Below are positions 1-12,800 of a stretch of 64,000 bases of DNA, one piece after another. The stretch covers positions 4,451,001 to 4,515,000 of the forward strand of contig JAVTVJ010000040.1 in NCBI GenBank assembly GCA_034509425.1. Direction: 5' to 3'. The position numbers and the translations under genes are program-made. Every line of letters begins with the position of its first letter. Within the stretch, counting starts at the first letter, position 1. The DNA comes from Eopsaltria australis (lineage: Eukaryota; Chordata; Aves; Passeriformes; Petroicidae). Under the pieces are notes generated by a model, which saw nothing but the letters and a program-made list of their open reading frames with translations, was not told the DNA's origin and did no database searches.

Positions 1-1892
1 TTGTCCTATATTTATCACATCTTTCCTATCTTCTGTCTTTCAATGCTTCATTTCCTTTTCATATCTTTAGTTGTAACAGCTGTGTACCAGATCATGAAGG
101 TCAGTGTGAGTTTGAACCAGGTCATAGATTTAAGACATGTAAAATCCAATTATCAAGAAGACATTTCTTTCTGAGCTAGTGAGAATCTGTTTAGCCCAAA
201 ATTCCCTTGATGGCCATTAAATCCTTTTGATCACCATTCCTTAACAATTTGCCTGCTGTACTGTAAAGAAAATAAAAATATCTCTTCTGTCTGTTCAGTT
301 TCAACAACCATGTACAGAGAAGACTACATCTGTACAAATTTAATATTCTAACTCATCTCAGGTCTTCTTAGTTTAGCATGCTGGACCATGAAGTAGGAAT
401 CCAGTCTTGAAAACAGTGCTATAGTAGGGGAAAAGAAAACAGATATTATTCATTAAATCTAATGCAGGTTTCACAAAATCAGGGTTTGCTTAACAGACGT
501 GTTTTAGAGTTTTTGTTTTCTTTCAGGGAAGAAAAGTAAATCTAGAATTTTGTTCTGACTTTCACAGATTAGAAATTTTAACTGTCCTGAAATACTTTTA
601 TACATGCCAGTGGCGCTATTACCCTTCTGACATGAATTTTCACTTCATTAGTAAACATACTTCATGCTTGCCACTTAAAAAGAGAAAAAAGAATCCTAGA
701 GAGAAGCTCTTTGTCTAATTTATACCAATTTTGGTTACTCGCTAAAGAAAACCTCCACCACTGCTGCTGTCTGAACATACACTACACATCTAATGTCTTG
801 TTCTAGGAGACTGTCTGGCTCTTATACTAATATGTGTAATAACCTGTATCTGTCAATAGCTTATTTTTTTTTCTGAATTTATGGAGCTAATCACCACTAC
901 TGCTTTGACAGACGATAACTGGACGTTTTTACAGTGTTTTTTGTTATTCCCTCAGAGACAATAGACTTGTTTAGGTTTTTTTTGTTGTTGTTGTTGTTGT
1001 TGTTTTGTCTTCTCTTATAAAAAATCAATTCTTTAACATATTTAATTTTCCAATTTCAGCTGGAAAATTATTAGTGAAGATATGACTACTGCATAACAAA
1101 CCCTCAAGTGATCGGTTGGGCAAATAAATAAATGAATAGGGCAGTGACACAACTTTCAGCATTACCCTCTAATGAGAATGTGAAAAAAGGAGTGAAAAAT
1201 GGATGTATTTCAAATAACGCATTGCAGAAGCTTGTCATTGTCATCTTAAGAATCTACAAAGAAAGTGTTACTAGCCCAGGGAAGAAACCATTATAATAGT
1301 GAAATATAGAGAGATTACTTCAAAGAGTATAATAAAAAGGAGACATAAGAAGTTTCAGGACAATGAACAGAATATGTAATGAAGAGAAAGGTACACCCAT
1401 ACCAAAAACTATGAGCAATGAACATAATTATACTGGATATATTTGAGAAGGGCGTATATATCTAATCTACAAGACTTGAGGAACCAAACTCACCTGTGAA
1501 AATACTGTCTTCATTAGGCTAGGTATGTCTGGGTGAAAATGCCTTTCAATTTTTGCCAAAAAAAACATACCTCACATGACAAGGAAAAAACCCAGATGAT
1601 AGAATATCACCCTAAAGTATGGAGAGTTTACAAAGAATGTGTGAAGGTCCTAACTTCCATATACTTCTCTAGACTATTCCCATTTTTTAAATTACTCTTA
1701 CAGTCTTCAGAAAGGTATAGAAAATCTCCAGAAAATCCATGATTCTCTCAAGAGAAGAAATAGGTTATGGAGTCATATTTTATGTATAGTTTCTGCTTGA
1801 CTTTCATACTGGGTATATAGTAATTTCTAAGCCCTGTTTATTCCTTATATAGTGTATAAAACTGATTTTGTTAGCCAGTTACAGTTATCACT
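1..1892. other. AT-rich DNA without recognisable gene
   Basis: I see no exon, RNA gene or recognisable transposon in this stretch. The only open frame above 60 codons (1533-1742, plus) has no recognisable motif and ordinary AT-driven composition. The stretch holds a short TTG run near 985-1007 and several homopolymer runs. Confidence 0.6.
985..1007. repeat. (TTG)n microsatellite
   Basis: About seven TTG units follow a run of eight T. It is a simple repeat with no associated transposon that I can recognise. Confidence 0.85.
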
Positions 1893-2036
1893 GACCCTGA
1901 GAGCAGCTCAGTAGGTTACAGCACAGTGCTAATACCACCAAGGCTATGGGCTTGATCCCTCTATGGGCCATATACTTCAGGGATAGACTCAATGATCTTT
2001 GTGTCCCTCCCAACTCAGACTATTGTCTGTTTGTGT
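1893..2036 (+). mobile_element. tRNA-Ile-derived SINE, TguSINE1-like
   Basis: The first 78 bases (1893-1970) align along their whole length with eukaryotic tRNA-Ile(AAT). An A-box-like stretch lies near 1904-1915 (CAGCTCAGTAGG). The anticodon-loop core CTAATA keeps AAT at 1931-1933. A B-box-like stretch lies near 1949-1959 (GGCTTGATCCC), and the acceptor end GGGCCA is at 1965-1970. The next 65 bases resemble a CR1 3' end (ATGATCTTTGTGTCCCTCCCAA), as expected for a SINE mobilised by CR1 enzymes. Songbirds carry exactly this architecture as TguSINE1, first described in zebra finch. Substitutions through both promoter boxes, and a degenerate tail without clean octamers, suggest an old copy that is not transcribed. 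The alternative, an independent tRNA pseudogene, is less likely because the CR1-like tail follows directly. Confidence 0.8.
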
Positions 2037-3486
2037 AAATATAACAGATTTTAAATAAATATTCAATTATTCAAGATGGTAAAAAGGCCCAAAGCATCTT
2101 CATAACTTCTTCCTCTCCTTCACAATGTTTAATAGGACCCAGTAACATCTAATTATGTGAAAAATTTTAACTACATAGCTTCATTTTTTAGGCAAAGACA
2201 TTAAGAATGCAAGAACCTTACAAACTTTATGGCTCATGTTGTCAACAGATCTATCGTGATTTGGGGAGAATCTTTGCCATTTTCTTGGGCTGTTTTTTTA
2301 AAATTTTTTTGGCCAAAATGCTTGTAATTGGGAATGTTGTTTTTCTCTGTGTGTGAGTGTGCTAACTTAAAAGATTTACTCTATAATTTGGTTTTGCCTG
2401 GCTAGGATCTTAAATATCAATGTGCTACCCCATCACTCTTTCTTTGCAATTAATTGGACCTGAGTTTCTTAAAACAAAAAATGTACTATTTAACTTCATT
2501 TATATAAATGTGTGTTCGCATGTAAAAAAATAACATTTCTGTTCTTTATATTTGTTATAACTTATGCTTATAAGGAAGAAAATTACTTATTTTGCAAGGG
2601 TTCCTCAGGTTATACCTCACCAGAAATAATTTGTTTTGTTTTGTTTTGTTTGTCTCAATTATAATTTCTATGGCAACCAATTGTGATATCAAAATGGAGC
2701 ATTTTGTCTTCAAGTAGGGAATAAGCAGCAGGATGCGATTAATCTAAAAATGCAAGGTAATTCTATAAACGCTCTACAAAAATAGTATTGTCACATTAAA
2801 TAGGTTTTTTTCCCCACCATAATTTCTCAATCAAACTAATTCAGTTTACAATTGAAATGCTTTTCTGACTGCCAGTCCTTAAATTAGGCCTGGGATTTGG
2901 GAGCTTATTTGTCTTCTATCTGACTCATGGATCACCAATAATAAAGATTTTTGCAGGCCAAGTATTACCTTTGGATTCACTTGTGCAACTCCATTACTTT
3001 CAGTCAGTTTGCATAAATGTAACTGAAGAGCAAACACCAAAAACAGTGGAACTGAAGAAAAGTTCTGCAACTGGAACTTTTAGTTAACAAACATATTGAT
3101 TAAGTTCAGGCCATGAAATTATGTAGTGCTCTCTCCACTTTCCAGGATCCACATTTTTTCTGTCAGCTTAAAATTAATTTCTGCTTATAATACCTCCCTG
3201 TTCACAAGTTCAACTGCACACAACAAACAGGTGCAAAAACCACATTGTTTTCAAAAAATCAGTTTTGAGACTGAAAATGAAGCTCTCTTTATGAGGTAGA
3301 CTGTGGTTTAAAAAAAATCAAAAAGTTTTGTCTTTTCCTGCCTGGGTTTTTTTTCCATTTTTAAATAAAAGTTTCACCTTTTATTTTCACCTCTGTATGT
3401 TTGTCCAGCTGAATGCTATTTGAATGGCATTGCAAGAAACTGTGATTTCTTAATTGTCTTGCAGTTCTCTGTGAAGTATGAGATGT
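2037..3486. other. AT-rich DNA without recognisable gene
   Basis: There is no recognisable coding or RNA feature. The stretch contains a TTTTG run (2631-2652) and scattered T and A homopolymers. The minus-strand frame at 2879-3070 shows no domain. Confidence 0.6.
2631..2652. repeat. (TTTTG)n microsatellite
   Basis: About four tandem TTTTG units. It is one of several T/G-only (or A/C-only) simple tracts in the window. Confidence 0.85.
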
Positions 3487-3801
3487 TGGGGGCCTTAGGA
3501 CGATAGAGGCATTTCATCCCCTGACCACCCTTTCCTGGAGCTCCCCCCAAGCTACCCACAGCCCATGATGCCATTCCAGCCCCCTGGTGCCACTTGTCTC
3601 TGCCCCAGAGATCATGGTCTCCAGCTCCCCATAGCCCTGCCCTGTCCAGCCATGAGTTCCACCCCCAGCCCCAGGGAGGCTCTCAATGCTCTCCCCAGTG
3701 TCCCCCCTGGCTGCCCTGCTCCTTATGGGTGCTGAGACAGGCTCTGGCTGGCCCCTCTGCCCATGTTCCCAGCTCCCAGAGAGTCCCCAGCCCACACATG
3801 A
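3487..3801. other. GC-rich, C-on-plus island, unclassified
   Basis: This block of about 315 bases stands out sharply from AT-rich flanks. It is rich in C runs on the plus strand and almost free of CpG, so it is not a CpG-island promoter. Both strands carry open frames (3514-3795 minus, 3594-3815 plus), but these are what high-GC sequence gives by chance, and neither translation shows a motif I recognise. From 3752 to 3793 there are six C3-4 runs separated by 2 to 7 bases, so the minus strand meets the usual G-quadruplex pattern. It could be a decayed LTR or minisatellite-derived segment, or GC-rich DNA inserted from elsewhere. I cannot assign it to a family. Confidence 0.5.
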
Positions 3802-4839
3802 AACAGTGCCATTGATGTTTATGCAATGGGCCTGTTTTGCTAGTTTTCAGTTAAAGATGTCTATTGTGACTGGTGCAATAGTAATTCAGTTGTGATGTTG
3901 ATTTTATTTGGTTTGCCTAAAGCAGCCATTGAATTTTTTAAGTTCTTCTGATAAAGGGAATGCTAAAATATTTAAAGCAGGAGGGTAGGAATAAGCCCTA
4001 GTAGAACTGAAAAGCAAGCATATACAGCTAGAACAGTGTTCATTTAAGTAAAAGCAGTATTGACATGATACTTGGATGGTTGGAGAGCTTATACTTCCCT
4101 TTTTGCTTACGTGCAAGGCTAGTAATCAATGGTGGGTGTTCTGCCTCTGAAGGTTTTTATTTATGCCTTAGTCTTTCACATATGACCTATCAAATGCCTT
4201 AATATTTTTTAAGCATAATAAATACTTTCCTGCAATTTTTACATGGATTAAACTGAGAGAAAAAGGATACTTTTCTCCATAGGTTCCAAAAGCACACCTT
4301 TAGGATTGGTACATACTGTTAATTTCTTTTAAATAGATGGAGTTCTGTGCTATTGTTTTCATTATTTTATTTATTTATTTATTTATTTAGAAGGGAAACA
4401 GAGTAATCTGAATGAGAAAGGATTGAAATAACACTCAGATCTAGATTCAGTGGTCATTCTGACCCCAAGTTAAAACATGGTTATTAATAAACTACCTGCT
4501 TTTCAGAGCTGTCAGGTGTGTAAAACATATATTAATTCAGTGAATTCTATAATTCTTTGGCATATCTATGACCTAATATTGCAAGTCTAAATGTTAGTTA
4601 TCCAAATCAAAACTAATCATTTTGGCTTTCCTGTATATTTAGTAGAAGGAAACAAAAACTTTTAGAGAATGCTTCATCTTTCCTTTGGAGATCTGTTTTA
4701 GGATATCATGAATCATTTGAGGGTGGTTATTGCTCTTCATTAACTATAAAGAATGGTTAGAATTACTCTCTTTACCTTAGACAATGAATGATTGAGCACC
4801 TAATGTTAAAGCAAATTAATAACAGGGTCTCTCCACTCT
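3802..4839. other. AT-rich DNA without recognisable gene
   Basis: No gene or transposon is recognisable. It contains the TTTA microsatellite at 4364-4389. Confidence 0.6.
4364..4389. repeat. (TTTA)n microsatellite
   Basis: About six TTTA units in tandem, with clean boundaries. Confidence 0.9.
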
Positions 4840-5382
4840 CATAAGATCCCACTGAGGTTGCTGCATCCAGCTCTGGTGTTCCCAGCACAGGAAGGACATG
4901 GACCTGTTGGAGTGAGTCCAGAAGAGAGCCATCAAGATAAATAGAGGGATGGAGCACATCCTGTGTGAGGAAGGCTGAGAGAGTTCGTATTCTTCAGTCT
5001 GAAAAGAGAAGGCTTCAGGGTGACTTAAATATGTCCTTCCAGTACTTGAAGGGAGCCTAAAATGCAAACAGAGAGATTTTACAAGGACGTATAAATAGCA
5101 ATAGAACAAGGTAGAATGGCTTTAAACTGAGAGAGTAGGTTTAGATTAGATATTAGGAAGAAATTATTTTCTGTGAAGGTGCTGAGGCACCAGAACAGGT
5201 TGCCCAGAGAAGTTGTAAATGTCCCATCCCCAGAAGCGTTCAAGGCCAGGCTGGATGGAGCTCTGAGTAGTAACCTGTTATAGCAGAAAGTTCCCTCACC
5301 ATGACACTGTGGTTGAAACTAGATGCTCTTTAAGGGCCCTTCCAACCCAAGCCGTTCTATGATTCTGTGACAATTCTATGAT
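4840..5382 (+). mobile_element. CR1 LINE, 5'-truncated 3' end
   Basis: The block follows the avian CR1 consensus through the 3' part of ORF2 and the 3' UTR. Landmarks include CTGCATCCAGCTCTGG near 4861, GGAAGGACATGGACCTG near 4891, AGATTAGATATTAGGAAGAA near 5143, GGTTGCCCAGAGAAG near 5198, CAAGGCCAGGCTGGATGG near 5240 and TTCTATGATTCTGTGA near 5355. It ends with an imperfect octamer tail at about 5382. The 5' truncation is typical of CR1. The reading frame is destroyed by stops and small indels, so no reverse-transcriptase product is possible. The 5' edge is approximate. Confidence 0.92.
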
Positions 5383-6630
5383 TTTAATCCAAAATTAGCT
5401 GATATCAATTTGTTTCGAGCTCTCTTAGAAAGTCTACACATTTGGTCGAACCCTACATTTTGTTTCAACTGATTAGATGTTTGAATATTTTATGACAGTA
5501 CTCATTATGTGCAACTTTTTTATATACTCTGGACTTGAGATGAAAAGTAGGCTTAAAAGTAAAATCTAAAAATTTTCATCATCAAGTTTATTTCAAATAT
5601 TTGAAATATATTATTTATACTTTAAACAATCTAAACATATTAGAACTAAACAGAGAGAGCAGAATAGGATAGGGATAGAAAAACTGCCTGTTGCCTATAA
5701 GGTGTTAGAATTTTCTTGCAGAGGCTACTGACAACTTTCCTTTTGAGCAACAGATCTTGGCTTGTTGTTTAACCACCAAACACTAAAGTAATCTATGGTC
5801 TAGACAAATTATGCCTTTCCACTAGCTTGGTAATTTGGCACATTTTATCCAATGTAATGTCCATAAGTGGTGAATATTCTTTAGAGCCTTCCCAAGTTTT
5901 AGAGAAAGAGTGAGACAAACGATGTTACTAACAAAGTCCTTTCAATATGTCAGACTACTTTTTCATTATCAAAGCTGAATTTTTAAAAAATTATGTTATT
6001 AAATTGTTCTTTCAATCCACATCCATTTGTCCTCCTAAACTGAACACCAGAGAACTGGCAGTCTTGAAATGATAGAGACCCATCATTTGTGTTAAATGAT
6101 TTTTCTAATAACCAGTATAGGAGATAGAAAACTCTTCTATGTTTTAATGTGTGATGAAGGATGTCATAAGTTCCTGGATAAGCTCAATGAATACTGAATT
6201 GTCAAGCTTCATTTTTTTTTCATATTTCTGCTCATGTCAGACTGCCTGAGAAGACTAGGTCTCTCCCCATACATCACTGCATCTTCTCTTCCTATCCATT
6301 GGAAGACATTACATTGATACTTGTCTGGTCAGGCAGCTTGATCCAGAAGCCTGGAATAATGACTTAAGTAGGATTGATGCTCAAGTGAAATTCTGTTGCA
6401 CAGTCCTCTAGCATGTTTCAGTGTGAGTCTGTTCCTGGACATGTTTTTGCCCAAAGCTATTTGCTCTTAGGCAATGGTCAAGTATGGTAGAGATGCTGTG
6501 ATTCTAGAACTTAACCTCATGGACGGTAAAAAAAAAAAAAAAAGAAAATCCTATACCTAACAGAAAAAAAGGAAGAATAAATATAATTCATCTCACTCTG
6601 ACATTGCACCTTCAGTTGTGTTTGTATGGC
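5383..6630. other. AT-rich DNA without recognisable gene
   Basis: I see nothing assignable. It ends with a poly(A) run (about 6529-6543) and a short A/G-rich patch just upstream of an LTR fragment. Confidence 0.55.
6529..6543. repeat. poly(A) run
   Basis: About 15 consecutive A followed by further A-rich sequence. No retroposed body is recognisable upstream, so I do not call it a processed-pseudogene tail. Confidence 0.8.
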
Positions 6631-6858
6631 TGTGGGGGACTGATCCTGAATCCTGACTGAATGCCAAGTGTCCACCAAACCACTCTAGTTCTCCCCTCCT
6701 AAATGAGACTTGAGAAGAGAATATAACAAAAGGTTCATGGGTCAAGATAAGGACAGGGAGAGATCACTCAGTAATTAGCATCACAGGCAAAACAGACTCA
6801 AATCTGGAGAATTAGTTTCATTTATCACCAATCAAAACGGAGTAAGGCAATGAGAAAT
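6631..6858 (-). mobile_element. Avian ERV solo-LTR fragment (ERVL-type)
   Basis: I recognise this as the 3' part of a common avian ERV LTR, lying on the minus strand. As read on plus it starts with the degraded terminal sequence near 6631. It then passes through TCATGGGTCAAGATAAGGAC near 6735, CAGGGAGAGATCACTCAG near 6755, GGCAAAACAGACTCAAATC near 6786 and TTTATCACCAATCAAAACGG near 6820, and fades after the AATGAGAAAT near 6850. The rest of the LTR and all internal genes are missing. Many CpG sites of the family read as TG or CA here, which fits age and methylation decay. Assignment is from memory of the repeat family; the ERVL class is less certain than LTR identity. Confidence 0.7.
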
Positions 6859-9800
6859 CTATTGGGTTTGCATGTTTGAGAGTAGATAAAGTTATCTTCT
6901 ACAGGGCTTTAAGCACTGAGTGTCAATAGAAGTTATCTGGACTTTGATCTGAGCCTTCAAAGGTATTTCAGCACCTAAACCAGTAGGCAGTACAAATATT
7001 TCCAAGATCCTGTGTTTCATGATCCTCTGAAAAGGTTTTTCATAGTAATTTTGGAGCTGAAAATACAAATATTAAAGTATATTATAGAAGGAGAAAGGTT
7101 TTCTAGAAGAAGTGGAAATTTTTAGACATTAAGTGAGTGCTATTAAGATTCTCTCAACAATGACATATTCCAATTTCAGATTTTTTTTTAATCAAGATAG
7201 ACACATGGTTCGACTTTCAAGGTGAATTATCCTTTCACTTTTTAATGTTTTAAGTTATAATAATTCAAGATAATATGAGTCCATGAATAAAAATGTAGAC
7301 TCTCATGCATTGATATTCTTTCAGTATTCTGTACTGATTCAGATGTTCATCCGCAAGGAAAATGTACAAAGAAAGGACATGGTCAAGTTTTCCACACACT
7401 GGCAAGATTCTTAATAGTGTCAGGCAGATTTCTGGCATTTTGAGGATTATAGAGTCTCTTTCTTTTGATTCATACACTGTAAACACATTTTCTTGTAAAT
7501 AGAAAAGCAAAAGCTTGACTCCATATTCCACCGTAAAATTTCAAGTGTTTGTAATGATATTTAAATTTTTCAGTGAAAATGTGTATTTGTATCTTTTATG
7601 CAGTGAATTCTTTACAAGTAATAATACCAAGACGACATTCAGACTGACAGATATAAGAATCTGGTCCATTGCCAGCAGCAATTTTTCCTTTACCTCAGTA
7701 GACTTTGGATCATGTTACACAGGAATAACACAATCTGTTATGTTTATTTCTTCACATTGAAGCATGTGGGATATCTGCAGTGCGTGTCAAAATGTTTTGA
7801 GGTACTTCTTCAAAGTTGAAATAATGCTATGAAAACCACTCTAAAACAAAAACAGAAATTAGATCTAGACTTCAATATCTGTTAGTTTCTTGGTTTTAAC
7901 ATTACTTTGAGATCTTTCCTTGCCTCCTGATTTTAAAGAGCAACTCAAACCACAGGATATTTTGTTAAAGTATTGAATTCATTTAAGAGAAAAGGTTTTC
8001 TTTAAACCAAGCCAAAAATTAAGTTAATAAAAATTTCCAAGTAGTCCTTTCAAAGTAGCTACACATAGTTGTCTTTTAACAGAACTTTTTTCTTCTACAA
8101 TTTTCTTTCAATATCTTTTATTATAAATTATAATAACATACATTTATACATAGGTTACTACAGCTGCTTTGGATAGCTATTAGTCTGTGTTTGTACAGTT
8201 CTAATAAACATATTCTTATCCATTCTGCTCTGGAAATAATTAGTAATAACACAAGTGAATAAATCATAAATCAGAAAGGATACTGCAGTTTGGAATAGCA
8301 AGTGTTCATCTTTGTAAGTGGAGTTATGAGAGAGCTGGAGAAATTCTTGGAATATGACACATAGGCAGACTAAAAACGTAATGCACTAAAAACTTCTTAA
8401 TACCGTGAAGGAGGCAGAGCTTGGACATTGTGAACAGAAATAAAGAGCTTATCCTAAAAATTATATTTACTTATACTTACATTTTAACAGTTCAGCCACC
8501 CCTAGCATCACCTCAAGCATCAGTATTTTGAAGGAAACAAATTGCCAAACACATAATTATAAAATACAGTCTTGTAAGTAATTCAACTGAAATTCTCAAA
8601 TCTAGTCAACACTGGATTAAATTTCAGGAAGAGTAGGTCACCATGCTTTAATGGAACTCTTTCAATTAAAGTAATACTCTTTAGTACTCAAGTTATCCAT
8701 GTATCTGCAGGATGTTCAAGTAAGAAAACAAATTGTAAGGAGTTGTGATTTGTTAATCTTAACAGCCTATGAGCTAGGCCAATGTGGGGTTTAGAAATCA
8801 TCTTCCATGGGAATAATATGCAAGTGTGAAAACAACTTAATTTAGACTTTCAAACAAAAATTCCCAAACTGCATCATTTCCTGTGATCTTCAAGCTTATT
8901 TAATATAATTCATAAACCTTTGTTTCAAGTGTAAATTTAGGGACATATACCCCTTTGTTTTGGAACCAGTCAAACTCTGTTGTATTAAGACATTTCTTAA
9001 TCTTGTAAAAGTTATTGTATCCATCTAATTAACTGAACTGATTTGTAAGCAAGGCCTTTGTGCTATCAACAATAACCAAGAGTGTACAGCTCTGTTGTAT
9101 ACATTAAAGGTACAAATATATAAATCTTTAATGGAAGACAATAAACTGGGCTGTCACTGTAAATGCAGTACTGAGAGACTTCTCTGTGAATACTTAAGGA
9201 CTGAAATGAGAAGAATGTGATAGTGCCAGGACTAGTTTCCTTTGTCTCCATCCTTTCATTTCTCATGCTAAACATATGCATAGTCCAACAACCTCTTCAC
9301 TCATGTGAGACAAAATCACAGTAGGTTCTAAGATAACTCTTTAGAGAACTCTGCCACTAAATGGATGGCACTTTTTGCAGCACCATTAAGACCTGTCACT
9401 TACTGAAATAGCAGCTGAAATGGCTATGTGGGACTTTTATTTGCCCTTCCATTGATACAGAAGAATAAGAAGTCCCAGAGAGTTAAGGCAATAGGGTATG
9501 TTTGTCACCTTGAAGAGCGAAATACTGTGATAGCTTGGTCCACCTGAGTAAGGACACATTGACCAATTTAGTCTCACCCCTTCTGCCCATGCATTTTCCT
9601 TCCATCATTATTAAAAGATTTAAAATGGAAAAAAACACCCTCAGTGTCTTAGTACGTTCTAGACATATTTATTGCTGTATCAATTGCATTCTATTTCTTT
9701 GCTTCTTGTTCCTCTTGTCAGCCAGATGCAGTGGTAACATTGTTCCTTGGATTTGTCAATATAAGATTTGATTTCACATGAGTTTGATTTTCTGTCTTTC

Positions 9801-12800
9801 ATTTATTTTGAATCTTATGACACAGTTAATCTATCAAACTGTTAACCTGTTTATGGAACCATTGCTTTTTTTTTCCTTTTTTTTTTTCCACTTGCATTTT
9901 TCCACAAGCAAGAAAAAATAGTCTAGAGAAATTGATTATACATTTTCAGGTTGCTAACATGTGAGAAATATTCTATTTCTCCTATTAATATACATATTGT
10001 GAAAATAATGAAATGAGGAAAAATAATCACTAGGTTCCTGTAACACGTTACAATAAATTTCATGTATAGAACTATTCAATTGCACTCAGGTGGGCTACAC
10101 CCCATCTTTGGCTAGGTGTACTTTTTTTCCTTTTCTATGTCATTGCCCTGCATCATAACTTCTCCAAATATGTTGCTATTGTTCTCTCCTCCTTTTTACT
10201 TTTTCATACACTGATTATAAAGTGATACACTTCTTTCCTAGCATTATGTGGCTTATTAATCTGAAATGTAGGTGACAAGCCAGTATAGAGATATAAAAGT
10301 GCTGTGTTTTTAAGGGGATGGCCACACTCACCAAAGACTTCCTGAAAAAAAAATTAGTACCTTTCTGCAGTGTCCACTGGTCCCAGTTTTTTTCAGACAG
10401 ATTGTAGAATAAAATATTTTTAGAGAGGTAAGTTGTGTGAAATACCCATACAGCTGAGCACTTTGACATAGCCTGACAATGCTAATTCATTAGAGAGGAC
10501 TGAACATTTTGGTTAGTCTACTTACAACCCACCTCACTATTTTCCATTTCTCTGTGTAGCAAGAAACCCATTCAGAATTAGTGACTGTCATCCTATTTAT
10601 TCATTCATACATCATTTAACAGGAAGGCTGCCATTTTTCACATTCCCCAGCTGCAGGCACTGGTAGGCAAACAACTAATTCCTTGTGGAAGGTAAACAAT
10701 TCTGGCAATCTACACTCTAATACGTATATTAGTGTTATGCAATTGTAATAGGCACATAAAACAGTATGTGTCCACAGGCTCTTGCAAATGAAGTCATGGA
10801 AGTCCTATAAGCCAGAGGAACTAATTTTTTCTTTTTATTTTTTCTGGTGAAGAAATGTTTCCTCTGAGGAATGAGCGCGTTTTCATTCATTTGACTTTAT
10901 AGCATATCCTGAAAGCCAAAACTCTAATGATAAGGAAAGGAATGCATACAGAATTTGTGAAATATATGGGTGGCAACTTTTCTTAGCTGTTTTCATTCCA
11001 TTAGTTACTCAAGGCTCATTATACGAACATAAACTGTTCAGTCTGGAGAGTGTCATGCTAACAGATTTCCTTAATGGATTTTATTTCATCATTTAAATGC
11101 TTTGAATGCCAGACTTGTGAGAGTGGGGTGACTCAAGAGAAATGCCTGAGTTGTAAAAAAAGAAAATCATATGAAAAATGTCTAATGGCCAGATCCTGTA
11201 TCTGCTGGATTTCTCTACATGTTTTAGAAAGAGCAGGAGAATCATTCAGGGTTTTATTTAGGACTTTTCTCTTACAGAGAAGAAAAGTTACAGAATTTTT
11301 TTAGGACTATGTCCGGACTTTTCCAAAGTGAAGGTGGAGAAACTGTTTAGAAACATATCGGGAACAGATGAGGAATGCTGTTGGAACAGAAAAAGATAAA
11401 ATGAGATCAGAGAGTGAATGTCATTTGACAGAACAATTAAATCCAGAGACAGCAGCATATTCCTCTCTACAGTCTCTTTATTGATACTTTATTCTTTTTT
11501 TGTTCTGATGACAGTTCTAATATAATCAAGAGACAAAAGCAGGTTAATCTCCAAGCTAGCTTTCTCTAAGGAGGTCTGGGATTTTTTTTTCAAAGTGTCT
11601 TCAGTATGTGCTCATAGAAAAAGCTAACTGCAATTATTTCCAGACATAAAGTTTTTTCAACAGGCTGCCAAGAATGCTGTCTATTACTTATCAGCACAGA
11701 TTTTGCTGCATACAGGCAGAAAAACTAGATTTAAAAAAATTAGTTTTTTAAGAGTGCTGTTAAAAGGCACCTTAAACATCCTCTATTCCAGCATCACCAT
11801 TCATGAAAGTAGCCACATAGCCCAAGTGGAACCAGCTCTGTACTTGAGAATGAAGAGAGTTTAGTCTATATACTAACAATACCATCTATGCAATTTTACA
11901 GAAAGCTTTATCTCTCCTACTATAAGATGGCAGTGTGGACTGACTGAATTGCCCAGAACTTTGGCCAGCTAAAGAGAGCTTGTCAGGTATTTCCAACATA
12001 CATACACTACTAAATATACTCTGCATGACATTAAATATATACTATAGCCCAGAGTATTACATTCTAATAGCAGATTTTTGAGCTGCATAATTTCGTTGAG
12101 TTTTTTCTTCCATTAAATGAAGTGAAAGACAGTAATTTCCTGGAATTAGGGAAAAAATGTGAAGAAAGATACCAATTATTTGCACAAAAGAACACTTCTG
12201 CAGCCAGTAGTAAGTTTTGGTTTCTACTTTTTATATTTCCTAGTTCACTATTACTGTGAAATACATAAGATATCTGTTTCTAGTGTTCTCTAGATTTTGG
12301 GGGTTTTTCCATTTCCCATGATCTTATATGATGTATTTTTTTAAAAGAGGGGTAATGGAATATATTCAATTGAAGGTTTTTGTGGAAGATCTAACAAAGC
12401 AGAAGTTTCTGGGAAAGCGTGGTTTATATGAAGTGTCAAAGAAAATGGTAGTGTTTTCAGCACAGTCTGAATGAAAATCTCAAATGAGAGAGGTACTTGA
12501 CATGATGAATATAATTCTTTCCATCTATTGGACTTTTTCTACAGTAAAAATAAAGTTTTTGATTTTAATCTAAACATCAAGCTGGTATATATTTCTATGT
12601 ATGTCAAACTATCTGCTTTGACATGAACTAATGTAACTTGCATCCTGCAATGTATAATTCATGTTATAGGGAGTGGAGCATTATCATTTTTTTCAAGAGT
12701 AAAAGTGGCTTTGCCATGTTCACCATTCTAGAAGAATAGTGGTTATTTCAATCTCTAGTCTCAATGGTTTTATAAAGCAAGTAAATTTGAAAGATCACAT

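Noticed and set aside
1893..1970. A functional tRNA-Ile gene.
   Set aside because: Several stem positions and both promoter boxes are mutated, and a CR1-like tail follows directly, so it is the head of a SINE.
3514..3815. Overlapping frames on both strands in the GC-rich island as coding exons.
   Set aside because: High GC alone removes stop codons. The translations are Gly/Pro/Ser-rich without a domain, and no splice context could be supported.
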